Below are positions 5,431-10,383 of a stretch of DNA of 10,383 bases, piece by piece (position 1 is the first letter of the stretch; each line of letters opens with the position of its first letter). Below the pieces are notes generated by a model that worked only from the letters and a program-made list of their open reading frames with translations, was not told where the DNA came from and searched no databases. The stretch is from assembly GCA_049459795.1 (NCBI GenBank), contig JBMUDS010000034.1:1-10383 (forward strand), given 5' to 3'. A program made the position numbers and the translations under genes. Source of the stretch: SYAN01 sp049459795. Lineage in GTDB: Bacteria; Actinomycetota; Actinomycetes; Nanopelagicales; Nanopelagicaceae.

Positions 5431-5895
5431 GTGCTTTCGAATGTCGCGTATGAACCAACCCGAGAGAATCTGCTCGGTGCTGTTGGCATCGCGAATATGT
5501 CCACACGTCCTGGAGACACTGCTGCTGCGATGGGTGATGGGGACCTTGTGATGGTCTCCACGTCTATTTTGTTGCGCCTGATGGACGGCGCATCGCACAC
5601 TGCGATCTCAGAGTATTTGGCGATGCATGAGACTTCTATAACGACCCAGAACGAGTTTCGAATCGAGAATGTCGTAGGAGTCGGTATCGATCTCAATGCG
5701 ACTGCGACCGTCGTGGCACTCGATGCGCGAGATGGCCGTGAATTCGTCATCTTTGATTGCGAGATCCACCATGGAACTATGCGAGTAGCTCAAGGGATGA
5801 TCCAGCGCGAGATCGTGGAGAGAGTCCGCTATTCAGCGAAAGTCGCCGCGCTCACCGTACTTGCCCAAGATGGCGAACGCAGCGACTCCAATTAA
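5431..5895 (+). CDS. Hotdog-fold protein related to FlK-type acyl-CoA thioesterases
   Basis: The 154-residue product follows the pattern of the FlK-like thioesterase family. It has a strand with MSTRPGDTAAAMGDGDLVMVST (about 23-44), the central helix SILLRLMDGASHTAISEYL (45-63), and the conserved strand ending REIVERVRYSAKV (127-138). The family hydrolyses short acyl-CoA thioesters; FlK itself acts on fluoroacetyl-CoA with a Thr-Glu-His triad. Here Thr44 is retained, the Glu position is Asp52 (LMDGAS where many have LMExA), and the His position appears to be Ile78 (FRIENVVGVG where relatives have VRHLAATPVG). This suggests altered or lost thioesterase activity, or a ligand-binding role. The alignment is by eye. 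Start GTG 5431 is supported by a -10 element at leaderless spacing. It is divergent from the YCII gene and convergent with sodN. Confidence 0.7.
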   Translation: MLSNVAYEPTRENLLGAVGIANMSTRPGDTAAAMGDGDLVMVSTSILLRLMDGASHTAISEYLAMHETSITTQNEFRIENVVGVGIDLNATATVVALDARDGREFVIFDCEIHHGTMRVAQGMIQREIVERVRYSAKVAALTVLAQDGERSDSN

Positions 5896-5966
5896 ATCTT
5901 GCTCAACTGATTCTTGCCGGGTTGGTACTTTTTTGTTGATTCTCAATTTTTTTGATTCTTAATCAA
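5896..5966. terminator. AT-rich convergent gap with T-tracts; possible weak terminator
   Basis: The gap between the hotdog gene and sodN holds a T6 run (5929-5934), then TTGA-TTC-TCAA followed by T7 (5947-5953), and then TTGATT-CTT-AATCAA (5952-5966) overlapping the sodN stop. For the plus strand, the weak TTGA/TCAA stem followed by T7 could end the hotdog transcript. For sodN the stronger TTGATT hairpin is followed by A rather than U, so it is not a standard intrinsic terminator in that direction. Confidence 0.3.
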
Positions 5967-6367
5967 GCCTTCTTCGTCGCCCAGAAGATCTCAGCGATCT
6001 CGTCGATCTTCGCGATCAACTTATCGGCGACGGCGACATCGTTCGTTCCTTTTGTTCCGGCGGCACCTGCGAGCTTCGTCGCTTCATTGAAGAGACCATG
6101 AAGTTGTGGGTAGGCCTCGAAGTGATTGGGCTTGAAGTAATCGGTCCATAGAACCCAGAGATGTTCCTTGACTTGATGGGAACGCTCTTCCTTGATCGCA
6201 ACGGAGCGAGCCTTGAAGTCGGCATCAGAGGATGCGGCGTACTTCTCCATGCATGCTTTGACGGAGAGGGCTTCGATTCGTGCTTGTGCTGGGTCGTAGA
6301 CGCCGCATGGAAGATCGCAATGCGCGTAGACCTTGGTCACTGAGCTCGGTGTTGAGGTGATCGACAT
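5963..6367 (-). CDS. sodN: SodN, nickel superoxide dismutase precursor
   Basis: Cytosolic homohexameric enzyme (in Streptomyces) that converts superoxide to oxygen and hydrogen peroxide. The 134-residue precursor has a 15-residue leader (MSITSTPSSVTKVYA) ahead of HCDLPCGVYD, the nickel hook: after cleavage His1, Cys2 and Cys6 bind nickel. The mature part is 119 residues, close to the Streptomyces enzyme, and includes WVLWTDYFKPNHFEAYPQLH and the usual ending EIFWATKKA. A further cysteine at mature position 24 (VKACMEK) is not one of the hook ligands. ATG 6367 was chosen over the longer open frame (to 6436) because AAAGGA lies six bases upstream and the leader length matches the family. The divergent neighbour sodX encodes the protease expected to remove the leader. 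Confidence 0.98.
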   Translation of the reverse strand: MSITSTPSSVTKVYAHCDLPCGVYDPAQARIEALSVKACMEKYAASSDADFKARSVAIKEERSHQVKEHLWVLWTDYFKPNHFEAYPQLHGLFNEATKLAGAAGTKGTNDVAVADKLIAKIDEIAEIFWATKKA

Positions 6368-6373
6368 GGTCGG

Positions 6374-6379
6374 TCCTTT
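6374..6379 (-). promoter_or_regulatory. Ribosome binding site of sodN (AAAGGA)
   Basis: On the minus strand AAAGGA is six bases before ATG 6367. It is among the clearest Shine-Dalgarno sequences in the window and decides the sodN start in favour of the shorter form. Several other genes here look leaderless instead. Confidence 0.75.
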
Positions 6380-6483
6380 CTTCGGAAATATCGCTTCAAT
6401 GGGAAACGATGCGGGGCTTCGGTGAAAGATGGCCAAAGGCTACCTGCGAGCGGATGGTTATGCTCACCCAGAGTCTTTCGGTG

Positions 6484-6528
6484 AGCCAGCAAGAGATCAG
6501 CCAGCAAGAGATGAGCCACGAAGAAGAG
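6484..6528. repeat. Three tandem 15-bp units between sodN and sodX
   Basis: AGCCAGCAAGAGATC (6484-6498), AGCCAGCAAGAGATG (6499-6513) and the degenerate AGCCACGAAGAAGAG (6514-6528) follow one another 25 bases before the sodX start. They would be in the 5' leader or promoter region of sodX and upstream of the divergent sodN promoter. The 15-base period also gives an in-frame SQQEI/SQQEM/SHEEE reading on the plus strand, but that ORF has no support. Confidence 0.8.
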
Positions 6529-6553
6529 AGATACTCACGAGAGGTGTTCACGC

Positions 6554-6901
6554 ATGGGAATAGTCAGGTCGTTCCTTCTCGCTCGATTACGAGGGTTTAC
6601 TCGCGTAGAGATTGAGGGAAACTCCATGGCGCCCACATACCGAACAGGTCAACGAATCTGGGTCAGACTCTTCGATGGGATCCCCTCCGAGTCACGCGTA
6701 CTCAAGCTCCGCGGTCGAGTCATCTTGGTGGAGCGTGAGGAGTATCCCGGGATCTTCTTGCTGAAGCGCCTGGAGAAAGTTCACGGGAATCTGATTTGGA
6801 TCGAAGGTGACAATAAGGATCCAGGAATTGCGGAACTGCAACATGATTCACGGAAGTTCGGATGGATTTCAAGAGAATGTATTCGAGGAGTTGCGCTGTA
6901 A
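6554..6901 (+). CDS. sodX: SodX, nickel-SOD maturation protease (S26 signal-peptidase family)
   Basis: Serine-lysine dyad protease that cuts the SodN leader so that the new N-terminal His can bind nickel. The 115-residue product has the S26 box EGNSMAPTYRTG (21-32, nucleophile Ser24) and the general-base segment GIFLLKRLEKV (66-76, Lys71), then WIEGDNKDPG (82-91), typical of the LepB/UmuD fold. It is shorter than housekeeping signal peptidases and has no clear membrane anchor, fitting a cytosolic substrate. ATG 6554 is preceded by GAGAGG at suitable spacing (nine bases). It is divergent from sodN with 186 bases between. Its TAA ends at the base before the convergent kgd stop. Confidence 0.93.
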   Translation: MGIVRSFLLARLRGFTRVEIEGNSMAPTYRTGQRIWVRLFDGIPSESRVLKLRGRVILVEREEYPGIFLLKRLEKVHGNLIWIEGDNKDPGIAELQHDSRKFGWISRECIRGVAL

Positions 6902-9900
6902 CTAACGCATGAACGCTTCCATGATGAGAGCTTTCTGCTCTTCCTCATGGACGTGATGGTTACCGGTCGCAGGGCTCGCAGTCGCGCGGCGTGAGACGCG
7001 ACGGAGAGTTCGACCTTGTAACTTCTCTTGCAATACTTCTTGGGTAGCAAGAGCGATGAACGGCCATGCACCCTGGTTCGCTGGCTCATCTTGTACCCAG
7101 AGCAGACTGGCGTTCGGATGCCTCGAAGCGACCTCTGCGAATTCTGCTTCAGGGAATGGGTAGAAGCGCTCGATGCGGACGATCGCTGTCGAGCTCTCAC
7201 CCAACTTCTCGCGCTCTGCGACCAATTCCCAATAGATCTTTCCGGAACAGAAGATCACTCGGGTCGCATTGGTAACCGTTGGATCATCGATCAATGGCCG
7301 GAAAGTTCCTGCAGTGAAGTCCTCTAATTTCGAAGCCGCTGCCTTCAAGCGGAGCATCGACTTTGGCGTGAAGACGACGAGTGGGCGACGAGCCGGATTC
7401 TTCACATGCCATCGCAAGAGATGGAAATAGGAGGCGGCGCAGGATGGTTGGGCGACGGTCATATTCTTCTCAGCGCAGAGCGCCAAGAAACGCTCGATGC
7501 GAGCTGATGAATGATCCGGACCTTGGCCCTCATAGCCGTGTGGCAGGAGCATGACGACAGAAGAGCGCTCGCCCCACTTCTGGAGCGACGATGAGATGAA
7601 CTCGTCGATCACACTCTGTGCGCCGTTGACGAAGTCACCGAACTGCGCTTCCCAGAGAACGAGCGCATTCGGTCGGGCGACTGAGTATCCGTACTCGAAG
7701 CCGAGCGCTGCATATTCCGAGAGAAGCGAATCGAAGACGAAGAACTGGTTCTCTTCTGAGATCAAACCACGGAGCGGAGTCCACTCTGCTGCATTCTTCG
7801 AATCGATGATGACAGCGTGACGATTCGAGAAGGTTCCACGACGCGCATCCTGTCCAGCAAGTCGAATCGGATGACCTTCGAGTAAGAGGGATCCGAATGC
7901 AAGAAGCTCGCCACCCGACCATTCGATCGTTCCGTCATTGAGGGAATCTGCGCGACGTGTTAGTTGAGGCAAGAGTTTCGGATGGACATTGAAGCCTTCT
8001 GGGACTGCGGTCTGTGTCGCTGCGATCTTGCGCGCGACCTCCTCAGAGATTGCGGTGCTGATCGTCTTCGATGATGCCGCTTCAGGAGCAGGTGGGAAGT
8101 TGTCGTCTGGCTTGGTGTTATGGACCTCTTGATAGATCGCTTCGAGTTGTGATTGGAATTCCTGAGCGATGGCATCAGCCTCCGCCTGGGTGATGTCACC
8201 ACGACCGACAAGCGCTTCGGCGTAGAGCGTGCGGACCGATCGCTTCTGGCCGATCAATTCATACATCAACGGCTGGGTGAAGCTCGGTTCATCGCCTTCG
8301 TTATGTCCACGGCGGCGATAGCAGACCATGTCGATCACGACATCCTTGTTGAAGGTCTGGCGATATTCGAATGCGATACGGGCGACGCGGACGCACGCTT
8401 CTGGATCATCGCCATTGACGTGGAAGACCGGCGCTTGGATCATCTTTGCGACATCGGTCGAGTAGCGCGATGAGCGCGCAGATCCCGGTGAGGTGGTAAA
8501 GCCGACTTGGTTATTGATCACCACATGGATGGTTCCGCCGGTGCGATAGCCCTTGAGTTGTGATAGTTGGAGAGTCTCGGCGACGACACCTTGGCCGGCG
8601 AATGCAGCATCACCATGGATCAGGATAGGAAGTACTGAATAGAGCTTCTTGATATTGAATTCATCTTGCTTCGCGCGAACGATTCCTTCGAGGACTGGAT
8701 TGACCGCCTCAAGGTGTGATGGGTTCGCTGCGAGATAGATCTTCGTCGTTGCTCCGGATTCGCTGGTGAAGACACCTTCGGTACCGAGGTGATACTTCAC
8801 ATCGCCAGAGCCATGCACTTCGTTCTCTGCGTAGTTTCCTTCGAACTCTTGGAAGATCTGGCCGTAGGACTTGCCTGCGAGATTCGCGAGGACATTGAGG
8901 CGGCCGCGGTGTGGCATTCCGATGCATGCCTCATCGAGACCGGATTCAGCGGCGGAGGAGACGACCGCATCAAGGAGTGGGATGACGGACTCGCCACCTT
9001 CGAGTGAGAAGCGCTTCTGTCCGATGAATTTCGTATGGAGGAACGATTCGAACGCTTCGGCGCTATTCACTTTGCGAAGGATACGAAGTTGTTCCTCACG
9101 CGGCATACGTGGTGCGCCGACTTCGACCTTCTCTTGGATCCACTTTCGCTCATCAGGATTCTCGATATACATGTACTCGACACCGATAGAGCGGCAATAA
9201 GAATCGCGAAGAATGCCGAGGATCTTTCGAAGTTTCATGAATGGTTGGCCACCGAAGCCACCGGTTGCGAATTCGCGATCGAGATCCCAAAGGGTCAAGC
9301 CATGTGTGACGACATCGAGATCTGGATGTGAACGCTGCTTGTACTCGAGCGGATCGACGTCGGCCATGATGTGGCCAGAGGTGCGATAGGCGTTGATCAG
9401 TTGCTGCACGCGCGAGGTCTTGTTGATCTCATCATCCTTGGAGAATTCGAAGTCGGGGACCCAGCGAATCGGTTCGTAGGGGATACGTAGCGCAGCGAAG
9501 ATCTCGTCATAGAAGTTCTCCGCGCCGAGCAAGATCTCGTGGATGCGACGGAGGAAATCACCTGATTGCGCACCTTGGATGATGCGGTGGTCGTAAGTGC
9601 TTGTGAGTGTGACGACTTTCGAAATGGCCATGCGTGCAAGGGTCTCTTCGCTAGCGCCTTGGAATTCTGCTGGATAGTCCATCGAACCAACACCGAGGAT
9701 GAGTCCTTGTCCTTGGACGAGACGTGGAACGGAGTGAACCGTGCCGATCGTTCCAGGATTTGTGAGTGAGACTGTGGTTCCTGCGAAATCCTCTACTGCG
9801 AGTGTGCCTTCACGGGCTTTCTTGACCAGCGCTTCATAGGAAGAGTGGAACTGTGCGAAGTCGAGTGACTCGCATCCTTTGATGGATGGAACAAGAAGTT

Positions 9901-10383
9901 GGCGCGAGCCGTCAGGCTTTGCAAGATCGATTGCGATTCCAAGGTTGATGTGTTCTGGATGACCGATCGCGGGCTTGCCATCGACTTGGGTGAAGAAGGC
10001 ATTCATCTCTGGCATCGAGCGAATCGCCTTGATCATCGCGAAGCCGATGAGATGCGTGAAGGAAACCTTTCCGCCGCGAGCGCGCTTCAAGTGATTGTTG
10101 ATGACAGTGCGATTGTCAATCAGCAGCTTCGCAGGAATTGCGCGTACTGATGTTGCAGTTGGAACAGTGAGCGACGCCTCCATGCTTTGTACAACGCGCG
10201 CACCGACGCCGCGGATGGGTTCAACCTGTGCGGCACCCGGTGTCTCGACGGACTTCACTGGTGTAGCAACAGGATCTGCAGGTGTCGGTGACGTTGTGAC
10301 TCGAGGTTGCGAGACTGTTGGTTGTGGTGTGAAGCCTGAAGGCTGTGACGCTTGAACGGGTTGTGAAGTTTGTGAAGGTTGTG
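6902..10383 (-). CDS. kgd: Kgd/OdhA multifunctional 2-oxoglutarate dehydrogenase E2-E1 (N-terminus outside window)
   Basis: Actinobacterial fusion of an E2-type acyltransferase core to a thiamine-diphosphate E1. It converts 2-oxoglutarate to succinyl-CoA within the PDH/ODH supercomplex, or to succinic semialdehyde or hydroxy-oxoadipate. 1159 codons are visible; the frame stays open to the right edge, so the apparent GTG at 10258 is internal. Numbered from that GTG: before it lies a Gln/Pro/Ser/Thr linker. At 20-245 is the E2 core, with THLIGFAMIKAI and the catalytic TYDHRIIQGAQSGDF (His224). From about 250 to the end is E1, with GMPHRGRLNVLAN (447-459), the thiamine and metal segment GDAAFAGQG (549-557) through INNQVGFT (581-588), YRRRGHNEGDEP (647-658), LPHGYEGQGPDHSSAR (905-920), RFYPFPEAE and WVQDEPANQGAW near the C-terminus. 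In relatives, GarA/OdhI-type FHA proteins inhibit it; none is seen here. Confidence 0.98.
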   Translation of the reverse strand, partial: QPSQTSQPVQASQPSGFTPQPTVSQPRVTTSPTPADPVATPVKSVETPGAAQVEPIRGVGARVVQSMEASLTVPTATSVRAIPAKLLIDNRTVINNHLKRARGGKVSFTHLIGFAMIKAIRSMPEMNAFFTQVDGKPAIGHPEHINLGIAIDLAKPDGSRQLLVPSIKGCESLDFAQFHSSYEALVKKAREGTLAVEDFAGTTVSLTNPGTIGTVHSVPRLVQGQGLILGVGSMDYPAEFQGASEETLARMAISKVVTLTSTYDHRIIQGAQSGDFLRRIHEILLGAENFYDEIFAALRIPYEPIRWVPDFEFSKDDEINKTSRVQQLINAYRTSGHIMADVDPLEYKQRSHPDLDVVTHGLTLWDLDREFATGGFGGQPFMKLRKILGILRDSYCRSIGVEYMYIENPDERKWIQEKVEVGAPRMPREEQLRILRKVNSAEAFESFLHTKFIGQKRFSLEGGESVIPLLDAVVSSAAESGLDEACIGMPHRGRLNVLANLAGKSYGQIFQEFEGNYAENEVHGSGDVKYHLGTEGVFTSESGATTKIYLAANPSHLEAVNPVLEGIVRAKQDEFNIKKLYSVLPILIHGDAAFAGQGVVAETLQLSQLKGYRTGGTIHVVINNQVGFTTSPGSARSSRYSTDVAKMIQAPVFHVNGDDPEACVRVARIAFEYRQTFNKDVVIDMVCYRRRGHNEGDEPSFTQPLMYELIGQKRSVRTLYAEALVGRGDITQAEADAIAQEFQSQLEAIYQEVHNTKPDDNFPPAPEAASSKTISTAISEEVARKIAATQTAVPEGFNVHPKLLPQLTRRADSLNDGTIEWSGGELLAFGSLLLEGHPIRLAGQDARRGTFSNRHAVIIDSKNAAEWTPLRGLISEENQFFVFDSLLSEYAALGFEYGYSVARPNALVLWEAQFGDFVNGAQSVIDEFISSSLQKWGERSSVVMLLPHGYEGQGPDHSSARIERFLALCAEKNMTVAQPSCAASYFHLLRWHVKNPARRPLVVFTPKSMLRLKAAASKLEDFTAGTFRPLIDDPTVTNATRVIFCSGKIYWELVAEREKLGESSTAIVRIERFYPFPEAEFAEVASRHPNASLLWVQDEPANQGAWPFIALATQEVLQEKLQGRTLRRVSRRATASPATGNHHVHEEEQKALIMEAFMR
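6919..6950. other. Imperfect inverted repeat at the kgd 3' end
   Basis: CCATGA (6919-6924) pairs with TCATGG (6945-6950), and inside it AGAGC (6927-6931) pairs with GCTCT (6937-6941) around TTTCT, leaving a small internal loop. It is inside the last kgd codons and 18 bases past the sodX stop. It could slow or end the sodX transcript, since no intergenic space exists. There is no U-run, so it is a weak candidate. Confidence 0.3.

Noticed and set aside
6368..6436. Longer sodN start at 6436
   Set aside because: ATG 6367 has a well-placed AAAGGA and gives a 15-residue leader like known Ni-SODs; the longer form would put that ribosome site inside the gene.
6409..6615. Small plus-strand ORF covering the 15-bp repeats before sodX
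   Set aside because: It overlaps the sodX start in another frame, has no ribosome site, and its repeats are explained by the tandem DNA units.
6902..10258. kgd starting at the GTG at 10258
   Set aside because: The frame is open to the window edge with a typical linker composition, so the gene is truncated by the window and 10258 is an internal Val.

Overview
The window looks like a chromosomal segment of an actinobacterium (Actinomycetota) with roughly balanced base composition. Four things point there. It encodes a SigR/SigH-type sigma factor with an RsrA-type zinc anti-sigma factor. It encodes a nickel superoxide dismutase with its dedicated signal-peptidase-like protease. It encodes a fused E2-E1 2-oxoglutarate dehydrogenase (Kgd/OdhA type). 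The gene order rsgA-aroA / SRAP / sigR-rsrA matches, from memory, the sigH-Rv3226c-aroA-rsgA neighbourhood of Mycobacterium tuberculosis. The moderate base composition and very short intergenic gaps would fit a streamlined aquatic lineage, but that is inference. No mobile element, tRNA, rRNA or CRISPR array was seen, and no gene-free stretch exceeds 300 bases.

Layout. On the minus strand, aroA (2479 to 1052) is followed by rsgA (1016 to beyond the left edge). The two are linked by a 12-codon ORF that overlaps the aroA stop and ends exactly where rsgA starts. Divergent from aroA is a SRAP/HMCES-type abasic-site protein (2621-3490) carrying a serine-rich insert. It is followed by the sigR-like gene (3562-4437) and its overlapping anti-sigma gene (4434-4835). 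After a short 11-bp tandem repeat comes a divergent pair: a YCII-domain protein (minus, 5243 to 4890) and a hotdog-fold FlK-like thioesterase relative (plus, 5431-5895). A perfect 10-bp-arm palindrome lies between them. Next are divergent sodN (minus, 6367 to 5963) and sodX (plus, 6554-6901). The large kgd gene (minus, 6902 to beyond the right edge) abuts sodX with no base between the two stop codons.

How the genes fit together. Thiol/redox sensing (SigR-RsrA), superoxide removal (SodN with SodX) and a central thiamine-dependent TCA enzyme (Kgd) lie side by side with housekeeping genes: shikimate pathway (AroA), 30S ribosome maturation (RsgA) and DNA abasic-site protection (SRAP). The redox theme is suggestive, but no shared operator was found.

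The most notable things are the recurring TANNNT-N6-start arrangement (leaderless transcripts) and a roughly 80-residue charged N-terminal extension on the sigma factor. Also notable are a thioesterase-like protein that appears to lack the catalytic histidine, and an unusual number of small tandem duplications at gene edges and inside protein linkers.
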